A DNA stretch of 64,000 nt, taken from contig NC_088322.1 of the NCBI RefSeq assembly GCF_910592395.1, positions 5,329,431 to 5,393,430 of the forward strand, in the 5' to 3' direction. The DNA is from Lineus longissimus. Its lineage: Eukaryota > Nemertea > Pilidiophora > Heteronemertea > Lineidae. Shown in pieces: positions 50,502 through 61,010 of this stretch (the stretch's first letter is position 1; the number at the start of each line of letters is the position of its first letter). The notes below the pieces were generated by a model. The model did no database searches. It was not told the DNA's origin and saw only the letters and a list, made by a program, of their open reading frames with translations. Position numbers and translations under genes: made by a program.

Positions 50502-52539
50502 GGCAGGCGGTATTTGCACCACGCCACCACGGGCACCACGCGACCACCACGCCACCACGCGAACAGGCGGAGCGATCATAATGACGATATCAAAACAGAC
50601 CATCAGACCACAGACACTTGAGAGTTGTGGTTACACCTATCAATTATAGATGGCATAGGCTTTGGTGTCCATTGAACAAAGGTCTTCAAAGGTCAGGCGG
50701 GCGCGTCGATTATAATAATAATATACAATGTATAATAATGATCACAATATTGAAGATAAGAAGAAGAATTCCCAAGCTTGTTGGCTTGGGAAGCCTAGTG
50801 ATTCACCTTCCCTAAAGAATGCATAAGATTCGAGACATGTCCATTAAAGGGGTAGTTGATAAAGTATGGAATTAGTGAAACCTTGGAAACACTGATAAAC
50901 CTTGTAATATTCAATGTAAACCATGGAATCACTGTGCAAATAGCGCGGGAAATCGGGTGCGTTCCTTCCACGATTTATACCCTCCCAACTGACAGTCTCG
51001 TCCCAGCTGACTTCATTGATAGCAATTTGCCAGTTAGTTCAGAAGCCAACATTTTTAATGTGGAGGATGACGTCATCAATTGGCAATGCGATGTGGTCGT
51101 TAAAATATTTTATTTCTCTTCAATGGAAGCAAAAATTAGTTTTTATGATTGTTTTGTATTCCATAGACGATAAAGTATTTATGCTCGGTACTAGATGCAC
51201 GAGATCATAGGACAAACACACACGTGAATAAAAAAAACCGCTCAGAACTGGTGACGTCACAAAGATCTCTGCATCCCTCGATGCGTACTGGAAGATGTAA
51301 GAAATCGCTCACGGCGAAGGAATTTATTCACATTTTTCATCTCCAAACCCGGCTAAAACCTTCGGAATAAACTTTCATCTACTTTTCTACGGATAAGTGC
51401 CAGCCGGTACTGCATGATGTAGTCAATCGTCTCTGTATCATCCTGTATGATCACACCGCTCCGTAGTGCAAATAGGCCCCGTGTGGTGGCGTAATAAGCG
51501 GCGTAATAAGCGGAGCGCTGATTGGTCCATATTATGGGTGTGTGGTGGGCGTGTCGTGACGTGTATGCCCATATTTGGGAGATCAGTAATGTACACTGGA
51601 GGCGAGGTATGACTGGGTTGTTTTAAAATATGGATTATTGAATCGAATATGCGACTGATTTCTAAACTACCGTCAAATTCCGATCTGATCATCTAAAAAT
51701 AAGCTCCAAATATTGATTCGTAACCACCTTAGGTTCAAATGGCATTTCATGTTTTTATGCATTTTTAGGACTGATTCCAAGATTTATCACTGGTTCCAAG
51801 GTTTCACTGATTCCAAGCTTTATCACCTACCCATTAAAGGGGCACTATAGGCAGCATCTTGGTAGGCAACATAAAGTTACACAAAGTAGCCAGTGAGTCT
51901 CTCACCTCTCACAGTTTGTCCTAACCTAGTCACGCCTGTAACAGGGATACATTCAGTGATGAATCAAATAAGACCTAATGCCCTTACTCTGTTTATAAGT
52001 CAGCTAAAGTTGGCCAATTTGACCCCCTGCTCCTACATAGTCCCCCTTTAATGGGAAACTATAGGCAACAGCTAGGTAGGCAAGATAAAGTTACACAAAG
52101 TCGCCAATAAGGGTCTCTCACACAACAGTATGTTGAAACTATACACACGTGTTCGAGTGAGTGATAAATCTAACTCCTCCCCCCCCCAACCCACCCCACC
52201 CAAACGAACGGCCACCCCTTTAAAGAGAGACTATTTAACCCACTCGTACTCGTATGGTTTTTGCAGGTCAGTCGTCAGTTGGAGTAGGTCTAGTTACTCA
52301 ACGGTAATTCAGTACGTATTTCCGTAGTTGGCGTACGCCTTTATTCCAATAATCCCAAGAACGGGCATCAGAGAAGCTAGGATAGCAGCCAACGCCATCT
52401 ATAATTGTTCCAAGAAACCAGTTGGATCCAATGAATCGACCGCTATTTTGATATCGTCATTATGATCGCTCCGCCTGTTCGCGTGGTGGCGTGGTGGTCG
52501 CGTGGTGCCCGTAGTGGCGTGGTGCAAATACCGCCTGCC
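50502..52539. mobile_element. 2.04-kb TIR element, 94-bp TIRs, 9-bp TSD (Mutator-like)
   Basis: The left end 50502-50595 starts GGCAGGCGGTATTTGCACC and runs through CACCACGCGACCACCACG to GACGATATCAAAA. The right end 52446-52539 is its reverse complement with one mismatch (GTAGTGG against GTGGTGG). Both ends are flanked by the direct repeat GAAATAACC (50493-50501 and 52540-52548). Long TIRs with a 9-bp target duplication fit Mutator-like elements best; that assignment is inference. The interior has no transposase-like frame, so the copy is non-autonomous. The target was the right terminus of the foldback element at 50127. Confidence 0.9.
51830..52125. repeat. Direct repeat inside the 2.04-kb element
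   Basis: Two diverged copies about 215 bp apart. 51830-51908 contains GGCACTATAGGCAGC and ATAAAGTTACACAAAGTAGC; 52047-52125 contains GAAACTATAGGCAACAGC and ATAAAGTTACACAAAGTCGC. Each ends in GTCTCTCAC. No function is apparent. Confidence 0.8.
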
Positions 52540-52548
52540 GAAATAACC

Positions 52549-54186
52549 GCCCATAGCACATCCCAAGTTCAGTGTACAAATACGTCGGCAACAGCTAGTT
52601 CCACAGTTGCGCTCAAATGGCCAATTTACGCCATTTGACCTCTGTGACCTTGACAAGTACGTCAAATGTGATGTAATCTTGTAATCAAACCTCTTTGGCT
52701 GTGTGGACATTCTAACATGAGGATATATATTATCATCCTGAGAAAATCAGGGGTTAATGTTAATGTTAACGTTAATGTCCCCCCCCCCCAACCCCCCCCC
52801 CACGAGATATTCTCCGACAAAAGCTTTTCTTCATGTTTATAACTTATCAAGAACTACCCAACACAGGTGCCCAGCACAGCACATTTTGATTGACTGTCAA
52901 GGAGATACTGTCCTCCCATATTAGGTCTTTGCAACTCTTTGGCTGTGGACATTCTGTTTTCTTGGCTGGATGGATGGCTTGAAAAAAAAAAGAATATGTC
53001 TAAGTGTAAAACAGGCCACATTGTTAACCATGGCCATAGAAGCCCGGGCAGAAAAATTGGGGGCCCGAACACCTATGGCCACAATCATCAATTTGGGCAC
53101 TCATGCACCCGCAAGAGGGCACAAGGCACCACCGAAATCCGAAACGACAATGATCAGTTGCCACAACGGACGTCAGCAGTGCAGGCAATAGGAACAGGGT
53201 TCGTAACTGCCTTATATGTGGTGCAAAATTTGCCCCCATTAGTTTCATGGTTTGACCTACTTCACTCAGCACTCAGAAATCATTCAACATTCAACTTCAT
53301 AATTCAACATCAGAATTAATTCTTTTCAAAGATGCTGTATTTTAATGAGTACTTTCATACCTCTAATGCATTTAGTTTTCTCAAAATTGCATCCGGATAA
53401 TATTTATTTGTGAGAAAAGTGGAATTTTTTTATAGGAAGTGATATTTAATGTACCCCAGCGCCTCCGCCGGACAAGGACATAACCAGGCAGAGAATTACA
53501 AAGAAACACTTCAACACTGAGCAAAACCGAGGGGTATTCCTACTGAATAAAATACAAAACAAAACAACAACATATTCCTACCTCAATCCCATATACCTTT
53601 GGTGTGTAATCCATCAAGAAAGTTAAAGAATATCGAAACGTGTAGTGATGCCAGTCTCGAACAATGCTCGAACCCGCAACGCACTGATTGGGAAGTGTGG
53701 TTAGAGCAAGACTATTAATAGCTGGCAGCACAGTCATGCTGGTACTATTACTGTAAAATCGGTAAGGAAACGTCGTGACTTTGGCATGTATATATGTAAT
53801 AAGATTGACTGATCTTCTTTCGTGTTCAAGAGCAAAAAATTAAAAAATTATTAAATCCCCCAAACTTTGTGTCACGTGCTTTTGTTTTTAAATAAACAGC
53901 GCCACCCATCGATGACCTTTGTCTTTGGTGCTGTGCAAACAAGGTGACGTTTTCCGCAAATAATTTTCTGCGTAATTCAATCCGTCCAAGGTCACAAGGA
54001 GATAGTTATCATCTCAAGTTTGGCCCCGATGCGGGGGCACAGACACACGTTGATGCCTATCTGGAATACAGAAGGTAGGTAGTTTTGATTGACTTGAAAT
54101 CTGCTGCTGTCAAAATGATGTCTGTTTTTCTACAGTGTGTGCCCAAAAAATCATCTGGATCTGAGTGGATAATAGGCCTACTAGAC
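52549..54186. other. Gene-free region
   Basis: No convincing gene. A duplicated phrase CTTTGGCTGTG(TG)GACATTCT occurs at about 52691-52713 and 52937-52959. A simple tract at 52749-52801 comprises GTTAATGTTAAT-type repeats followed by two C-runs. Frames at 52939-53319 and 53540-53737 have low-complexity or unrecognised products and no splice context that I could support. Confidence 0.5.
52749..52801. repeat. Simple repeat and C-tract
   Basis: GTTAAT hexamers (four imperfect copies) followed by runs of 9-10 C separated by AA. The minus strand is correspondingly G-rich. Confidence 0.85.
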
Positions 54187-55090
54187 CAGGAGCCCGGAGG
54201 GGTCAGCCTAGCTGGAGTTCATACCAATTTTCATGCATATTACAGTAATGTATATACCTTAGAACAGTAAGAAATGGGCATCTGCCGTGTTCTGGCTGGT
54301 GGGTGTGGCCAGGAGGACCACTAAATGGATGATAAAATTTTGATCTAGATCAAACCCGAATCATACCGATTGAAATGACTCTAGATTTGTTGCCTCCTGT
54401 CCCAAGGTACTTGAAGTGAAGTTGCCAGACATTTTCGGTGGTGGGTGTGGTCAGCCAGACAATATAATTAGCATCAAATTGTTGAGCTGGCCTAGCTCGT
54501 GTTCATACCAAATGAAACCAATTGCAAAATGTTCAGCATACTCCCCTCTATAAAAAATGACCACCGCCAGACATTTGTTCCGGTGGGGTAGCCCTGCCAG
54601 ACACGCCCTAGTGCCACACCCCCTAACCTGAGCTAGCCTAGCTCATGTTCATACCAAATGAAACCAATTGCAAAATGTTCAGCATACTCCCCTCTATAAA
54701 AAATGACCACCGCCAGACATTTGTTCCGGTGGGGTAGCCCTGCCAGACACGCCCTAGTGCCACACCCCCTAACCTGAGCTAACCTAGCTCATGTTCAAAC
54801 CAAATGAAACCAATTGCAAAATGTTCAGCATACTCCCCTCTCTAAAAAATGACCACCGCCAGACATTTGTTCCGGTGGGGTAGCCCTGCCAGACACGCCC
54901 TAGTGCCACACCCCCTAACCTGAGCTAGCCTAGCTATTGTGTTCATACCAAATGAAACCAATTGCAAAATGTTCAGCATACTCCCCTCTATAAAAAATTA
55001 CAACTGCCAGACATTTTTTTCTGGTGGGGTAGTCCTGCCAGACACGCCGTAGTGCCACACTCCCTAACCTGAGCTAGCCTAGCTTATTTG
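54187..55090. repeat. Left TIR with four tandem copies of a 146-bp unit
   Basis: Unique-phase TIR sequence at 54187-54490 is followed by tandem units starting CCTAGCTC(A/G)TGTTCA at 54491, 54637, 54783 and 54929 (period 146 bp), ending at about 55078. Each unit includes AATGAAACCAATTGC, CATACTCCCCTCT, GACCACCGCCAGACATTTGT and GCCAGACACGCCCTAGTG. The last copy is the most diverged. The right TIR has only one copy. Confidence 0.9.
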
Positions 55091-55704
55091 CATAATCTTG
55101 AATATCATACATATAACATTCACTTTTGAAATGACTGTTTTCTGCCAGACATCCCCAAATAGATAAGCTTATTCAACTCAACGCTTTCCCCAAGGAAAGC
55201 AATGTTTGGAAAACACAGAGTACTGGACTTTCATCAGGTTAACTGATGACTGAAATCATAAATCAATAAACAATTTTTCCAAGCAAAAGTCACCCCATGG
55301 GAAAAATAAATCATTTTTACTTGCAAGGTGATGAGCATGATGATGAGCACATGATGAGCATTTTTGATGAAGCAATGAAAGCAACAGATTAGTGCATGAA
55401 ACTTCCTCTAAAACGAAAACTGCCATTCAAATGAAAAATCTATTTCGAGCCTTGAAAAAAAGGACAACAGTGTGTGGTGCGGCCAAAAACACATCTGCGG
55501 TGATGGCAGAAATACATGTAAACTCAGGTATCTGCTCAACCAGATGGGCTCTAGAATGTCATCCTTGAGAACATCTCTGACATTGAAACTGAACTTGTTA
55601 CATGGAAATAAATTCCACTCAACAGACAATGTGAATACAATGTGATTGTCTTTCTCATCTGCACATTTCATTTCTGGCTTATGGATATTTCCCAGCTGTA
55701 ACAT
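55091..55704. other. 3' flank of the element gene
   Basis: Between the tandem part of the left TIR and the stop codon of the minus-strand gene. It probably contains the 3' untranslated region. The 98-codon minus frame at 55408-55704 starts where the gene ends, in another frame, and has no recognised motif. No canonical AATAAA was found on the minus strand in this interval. Confidence 0.4.
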
Positions 55705-57715
55705 TTAATCATCTTCCTCTAGATCTGAATCAGAATCCCCACTCCACGGTCCACTCAGTTCATCATCGAAATCACCAAGTTCACCAAGGTCCATATCATC
55801 ACCAATGATTGTCTCCTCATCGTCGCTTTCAGTAACCTGAGTGTCATTGATTGTCTCTTCGTCGTCGGTGTCGGAAATGTGTGAGGCAACAATTGTCTCT
55901 TCGATGTCTCTGTCGGTAACCTGTGTGGTTTCACTCCTCTTCCTTAACAAGCTCTCTGGCATTGCTCGGCCCTTGAACCATACTGGCTGGAGGACATCAC
56001 CATTCATGCACCATCCATAATCAGTTGGGGACAGACCATTTCCGGGACATGGTGTATCAGCATGGCTTCACAACATGGTGACGTAACAGGTTCTCAGTAG
56101 CTTCATTTCCAGTGTTTTCTGTGTTGGTGGCAAAAGGGAGCAATCGACCTTCTTGATATTCGCCAGTGGATCCTCCTGAAAGGCAATGGGAACACTATAA
56201 GCTAAATGTACCTCCATGTATACTAAGGTTTATTTACATATATATATTTTATTATATAATCATTACTAGATTTGGTCAGAGTGTGAAAACCATCAGGCTC
56301 CAAACTAGTTCTTCCTGAATATATATTAGGAGCATACATGTACCTGATCAATCTTGCCAGTCATTTGCAGCAGCTTCTTGTGTCGAGCTTCATTCACGCA
56401 AGTAACCTTGGTCAGTCCATACAGGGCACAAACAAATTCGGAGGCAACATCCACATCAACGGTGCTGTCTCTTTGTCCTATAGTGATGAAGAGGTTGGCG
56501 AAACGTTGACTCTTGTCCTTTTCAACAATCTCCAGTGCCTTTACTTTCCCTTTCCTGTAAATAGATAATAGATAAATGGATATCAAAATAATGAAAAGTG
56601 GGAATGGACTACCTTAATCTTACCAGTATATTCCGATTACAGAAAACAATAAGGTATAAAATTCAAAACAATGCTGCCTGATTTATAACAAATCGACCCA
56701 TATTTAGCCTTTGTCAGCACTGTAATGCACAGTGGGAATCAACATTTTGTTACCCAGAATATTGCCTTTTATTCAACTACAATTTTGCCTGCATGTGTAT
56801 ATTTACCTAAAAAAAGCGGAAGTAAAATCACATCCAGTAAAGGCGTGGCATCCTGGGATGGCTCTAGCAAGTCGTGGGTTGCGCTGCTCCAGCACTTCGG
56901 TGATGTTGGTCACATTGATATATCTCCTGGCGTTTCCGCTCCCACAATCCATAATGATGTTTCGTCTGGAACGTATTTTTGGGCGTAGCAGCCCTAGTGC
57001 CCCAATCAGTATGACCAACACATCTGTGTCAGATGCACGAACTATGATGTCACTCTGGGTTGTATTGGCGACATGGAAAGCAATAAGTGTGTCTGCTTCT
57101 TCATGGTCCCCCTGGAGATGCAGTGGCTTGGAAACATTGATATGCTGGAGCTCATCTGGGACGTATTGATAGCATTCACCCCCGTAGGATGCGTACAAGA
57201 TCCTGCCAGCAAGAAAGTTGCAGTAATGGTCCTTTCCCCACTCCTTCACCAGAAACCTTGCTAACTCATCCTTGAAGTTGCCATTGTTGGCCAGCTTCTG
57301 TCCGCTCTGTCGTATGGTTTGTTCAGGCCCTGTAATTTTGTAGATTGTATTCACTGCTCCACGCAACTCTCTTTCAGCACCCTTTATGGAATTCTCCAGG
57401 TATTTATCGAGGCAAACATGGACCTCTGATGCCTTTCCTGAGCAGAGAACTGACAGCATTGTGCGAGCAATTGATGCATACGATGCACCAGCATTGGTCT
57501 GAGACAGGACAGAATGCAGTAGATGGCCACCATCAACAACATATGCATATCCCATGGGCATGTCAATGTCCAATATTCGTGTAGTCTGCATGGACTCCAG
57601 CTTGTTCAGCAATGTTGATTTGCCAGTCTTCAAATACAGTACCTGTAGCTGGCTACATAGATATCTGCTCTGATCCTGTGTCCGAATTTTAAGAAGTAAG
57701 AAAATTACTCACCAT
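55705..57715 (-). CDS. FEN1/XPG-like (PIN-fold) nuclease-family protein, four exons, in-frame TGA
   Basis: Proposed exons on the minus strand: a start codon ATG at 57715-57713 followed at once by donor GTGAGT; 57642-56807 (acceptor CTACAG, donor GTAAAT); 56554-56344 (acceptor TTTACAG, donor GTACAT); 56175-55705 (acceptor CTTTCAG). Joined phases are consistent throughout: SAFF-R-KGKVKAL spans intron 2, and GKIDQ-EDPLANIKK spans intron 3. Conserved acidic motifs come in FEN1 order: YVVDGGHLLH (near residue 30), GDHEEADTLIAFH and RASDTDVLVILIG (around residues 175-205), and HAFTGCDFTSAF plus KGKVKAL, comparable to FEN1's GSDY and GIGPK region. A cysteine- and tryptophan-bearing C-terminal part (TDYGWCMNGDVLQPVWFKG) ends in an acidic Asp/Glu tail. 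TGA at 56070-56068 interrupts the last exon after 35 codons, yet similarity-type sequence continues to the TAA at 55707-55705. The product is either about 385 residues or a pseudogene of about 505. The nuclease role is inferred from motifs. Very few residues precede VVDGG, so the N-terminus may be truncated. Confidence 0.72.
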
Positions 57716-57734
57716 GAATACAATGAGCAGGGCT

Positions 57735-58181
57735 AGCTCAGGCTAGGGTGTGTAGATACATGTATGTCTGGCAGGGCTATCCCACCGGAACAAATGTCTG
57801 GCGGTGGTCATTTTTTATAGAGGGGAGTATGCTGAACATTTTGCAATTGGTTTCATTTGGTATGAACATGAGCTAGGCTAGCCCAACAATTTGATGCTAA
57901 TTATATTGTCTGGCTGACCACACCCACCACCGAAAATGTCTGGCAACTTCACTTCAAGTACCTTGGGACAGGAGGCAACACATCTAGAGTCATTTCAATC
58001 GGTATGATTCAGGTATGATGTAGATCAAAATTTTGTCATCCATCTAATGGTCCTCCTGGCCACACCCACCAGCCAGATCACGGCAGACACCCATTTCTGA
58101 CTGTTATAAGGTATATACATTATTGTAATATGCATGAAAATTGGTATGAACTCCAGCTAGGCTGACCCCTCCGGGCTCCTG
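57735..58181. repeat. Right TIR
   Basis: Reverse-complement counterpart of 54187-54640. From the gene side outward it contains one copy of the 146-bp unit (about 57735-57885), then CACACCCACCACCGAAAATG, GGTCCTCCTGGCCACACCCA, and ends ..GACCCCTCCGGGCTCCTG at 58181. Small differences from the left TIR (substitutions and short indels) show the element is not brand new. Confidence 0.88.
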
Positions 58182-58242
58182 CTCTATACAGGGTGTGTCA
58201 TCAAAAATGCCACTAAATTATGTTCAATGGAGCGAGTTCAAT

Positions 58243-58368
58243 ACTGTGACTGTCTCCAAGTGAAACAAACACTTTTCCAAGATTGTGACTGTCTCCATTC
58301 CAAAGGACACCAGCAAACCCTCGTCCAGATTGTGACTGTCTCCAAGAACACTCCTCCAAGATTGTGAC
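58243..58368. repeat. Short interspersed 16-mer motif, four occurrences
   Basis: ATTGTGACTGTCTCCA occurs at 58282-58297 and 58329-58344, with a one-base variant at 58243-58258 (ACTGTGAC..) and a truncated copy ATTGTGAC at 58361-58368. Each start lies 32-47 bp from the next, and TCC or TCCA precedes most copies. Spacers differ in sequence and length. Confidence 0.8.
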
Positions 58369-58902
58369 GATTTACTAAAATCACAGGTCACAGCGATTGA
58401 AAATCACTCGTTTGCTGGATGTTTTCTTTTAACTTCCGTACCATCCCAATCACATACCTTTTCAGAATTGATGATGGGGGTGTCATGATGTCACCTGAGG
58501 ACTTTGAAGACTACCAGAGAAGAGTTCTGCCAATGGTAGGCATAGAACTTTTCTGGTTTTCATTTATATCATCTAAGAACTCGATGTAAACAATAAAAAG
58601 AAAAACATGTATTTATTAGCAAGTTTAATGTTTGAACATTACCCAGTTAACAGTATCTCACTTCTCAGTTTACAGCAGTCAATCTGTCGGACTGCCAACC
58701 TTTCGTTCCAGTTCAGCACTGGCCTTAAGGAAGCAAAATTTGCTCTCGAAGTCAAATTTGTATATCACAACATATTTTTATTTGGGTGTTATAATTTCAG
58801 CATCAAAAGAACCGCCTGTATGTCAGCTGGTATTCTCCACCGACTGGTATCGACTGCAAGCTGGTTGGCCCAGAGATGCCATGCTTCTGTACTCACAGAT
58901 TT
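58369..58902. other. No gene recognised
   Basis: AT-rich sequence with two overlapping ~95-codon plus-strand frames (58607-58916), but no recognised domain, splice context or codon pattern to support either. Confidence 0.45.
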
Positions 58903-58977
58903 GTAGTCTGACTTAGAATCAAACTGGTGACCTCAGACGTAACAGTCTTATCTACTGCGCCACTCCGCCACTCCCAG
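58903..58977 (-). repeat. Degenerate tRNA-derived sequence (possible SINE head)
   Basis: On the minus strand an A-box-like TGGCGCAGTAG (58962-58952) is followed 28 bases later by a B-box-like GTTTGATTC (58924-58916). Each is one mismatch from the usual tRNA internal promoter consensus, and the B-box change is a C-to-T at the CpG. Acceptor and anticodon arms do not pair cleanly, so this is not a functional tRNA gene. A SINE body or tail is not evident. Confidence 0.45.
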
Positions 58978-59372
58978 ATAGCCTGAAAAGTCCAGGATGC
59001 CAATTTTAACAAAATGACAGAAGTGTAACCTTCTCTTCCAGATATAAGCAACACAAAACGGACTTTGAAACGCCCCATCCTTCAGCTGTGCAAAGTCCGT
59101 GGCTGCCGCTGTAACTCGTACAGCTACGTCCCGCTGAATGACTCTGAACCAATCAGGCACGCGGCTGTAAACATTACTCGGACGAACATTCGGAGACGAA
59201 TCTCATGAAGTGCAAGAAGTGTAAGTTGAACAAGTCTTCAATTTCATAATTTCATGTACATGTCCCGATAACCCTACACATGGACACGCTGATGTGTGTG
59301 TAGGAATATCCACGTGTGTGATTATGTTCAGGGCGAAGTCTCTATTTGCAATATTGGTGAGTTCCCATTATT
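58978..59372. other. No gene recognised
   Basis: Unique-looking sequence. Minus-strand frames of 61-70 codons here have no recognised motif. Confidence 0.45.
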
Positions 59373-59640
59373 AGCTCAGCTGACAAAGTCAGCTGAGCTT
59401 GTCAAACAAGCTGCTCAGTGGCGTCCGTCTGTCAGTCCGTCCGTCCGTCCGTCCGTTAAACCCATGGTGCACATTTTGTAACCGTAAGACCTAGAGACTT
59501 CAATTTTGCATTTCTGGATACTTCTGGTCAAACTCTACTTTCAAAACAAAATTTGTCGCCATTCGACCTACTTCCTGCGAGCGAGAGCGCATGAAGGAAA
59601 CTGGCCTATATCGGCCTAGGAGCAGCAGAATTAGTCGAAA
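59373..59640 (+). repeat. Hairpin-led dispersed repeat, copy 1
   Basis: Starts with the perfect inverted repeat AGCTCAGCTGAC-AAA-GTCAGCTGAGCT (59373-59399), then TCAGTGGCGTCCGTC and a CCGT microsatellite (about 59436-59456), then a body with CCATGGTGCACATTTTG and CCATTCGACCTACTTCC. The same plan is seen at 60777 and 63693. It resembles a dispersed repeat common in marine invertebrates; the right end is not defined here. Confidence 0.7.
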
Positions 59641-60776
59641 TATGCTTTAATATTAAGATAAAATTCTTGAAAAACTATTTTATTGAGAAAAAGTTCAAAA
59701 TTTTAACAGGAGAGGGCGCTACCTGCCTTTTAATTATTTCTGCTGATTCAAATTCCCGCCCGAAGTCTCCTATTTGCCAGTTCTCAAAATATGGCAGCTA
59801 CACAAAAAAGCAGCAGTAGCTCCAGGAATAAATCACTGTTCACTTCAGCTTCGTAATCGATTGTACCCCCACTTTATTGTGTTTTGTGTGGTGTTCCTAT
59901 TCAATCAACGATGTGAGGCCTTATTATGTTGGTTTTAATTGAGAAGGTGCATTTTAGCGGCCTACGAAATAACGAAGCGGAGACAAAATGGCGGCATGTT
60001 GTTTACTCGATCCATGTGCAATAATCTTGGAGCTCAATGACACTCAGCTCGATGACGATGGCCCGCTACCTGGCTACGGGCTAGTACTACGGTAGTCTGG
60101 TAGGCGATATTATCACCAGTTCGTTTCAGTGGTAGTCGTAAGGTCTTCAGGGACTACTTTCAGAAATTAGTTCTTGAAAATTTGGCCACATTTCTGTGAA
60201 AACGATATCGGAAGTGCATGCTCTGTTATTCGCGATGACATCGCCGATGTATTTTGAAGTGGAGAATTCCCACAGTATGTGCAGTGAATCGGCATGATTC
60301 TGTTCGCCTATTAAGTTTTAGTTCTACGATTCTTTCATGAGTAAAAAGTAGACATTCTAAGCAATACAATAATGTCACTCCCATAAAAATTGATTGGAAA
60401 TTGAGGGAGCTACGGCACTCTCTTCGGCAACTGACAGCGCTGAAAAAATACATTGCATACTAGCGTAGGGAATCACCAGAAATGACGTCATCGCTGGTCT
60501 AAATAGAAAACTACGGTGGCGCAGTAGAGCACAAGAAAAGGTTTAGCATTAACTTCGTCATGCAAGCTTCAGCAACAAAACGATTTCTCATGAATGATTT
60601 ACTTGATCATCATCAGCTTGTTTCCCCTGATGGATAAAAAAATGATTTACAATTTCCACCAAAGTTTTCTATTTTGTGTATAGTCACATGTTATTTAACT
60701 GGCAAGGAGCCAAGCAGACAATCAAAACTTACTATGGTTCAATAAAACATAATTTTCTTAACTCTGTCATATTTTT
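59641..60776. other. No gene recognised
   Basis: No coding region, RNA gene or clear repeat that I can support. It includes phrases such as GGAGAGGGCGCTACCTG and ACAAAATGGCGGCATG that may belong to old repeats. Confidence 0.4.
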
Positions 60777-61010
60777 AGCTCAGCTGACAAAGTCAGCGGA
60801 GCTAGTAGAATAGCTGTTCAAATGGTGTCCGTCCTGCAATCCATCCATCCATCCATCTAGGGACCCATCTGTGGACAAAATTGGACATTTCTGATTGGGA
60901 AGGCCTAGCCACTTCGTTGACGGTGCTAAATTAGGAGTTGCCCAAGGTGAACTCAAAACACGAAAAATCAGCGCGATCCGACCTGTATTAAGAGAATGAG
61001 GTCATTTCGC
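60777..61010 (+). repeat. Hairpin-led dispersed repeat, copy 2
   Basis: AGCTCAGCTGAC-AAA-GTCAGCGGAGCT (60777-60803, one mismatch in the stem) is followed by ATGGTGTCCGTCCTGC, then CATC tetramers (about 60841-60858), and a diverged body containing GCGCGATCCGACC. Same orientation and order as copies 1 and 3. Confidence 0.65.

Larger units (their letters stand above)
54187..58181 (-). mobile_element. 4.0-kb long-TIR element carrying an XPG-like nuclease gene
   Basis: The left end begins CAGGAGCCCGGAGGGGTCAG at 54187; the right end is its reverse complement, ending at 58181. Inverted similarity runs inward for about 450 bp on both sides, through landmarks such as TTCATACCAATTTTCATGCA, CACTTCAAGTACCTTGGGAC (right) with its complement (left), TGGTGGGTGTGGTCAGCC and AATGAAACCAATTGCAAAAT. 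Between the two TIRs lies a single minus-strand gene (55705-57715). Immediately outside the match the flanks read ..CTACTAGAC and TCTATACAGGG.., so the exact end could be a few bases further out; I found no certain target duplication. I see no DDE transposase. Academ-type DNA transposons are known to encode XPG-like nucleases, so a link is possible but untested. Confidence 0.75.

Noticed and set aside
52939-53319. 126-codon frame with basic composition
   Set aside because: No recognised domain, an overlapping frame of similar quality, and no splice or regulatory context.
53635-53735. tRNA-derived element (GGTTCGAG on the minus strand, GTGGTTAGAGC on the plus strand)
   Set aside because: The A-box-like and B-box-like phrases lie on opposite strands, so they cannot form one internal promoter.
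55408-55704. 98-codon minus-strand frame as an extra exon of the element gene
   Set aside because: It begins just after the gene's stop in another frame, with no acceptor site or family similarity; it is more likely 3' untranslated sequence.
58243-58368. CRISPR-like array
   Set aside because: Only three to four copies of a 16-mer with irregular spacing, in a eukaryotic context.
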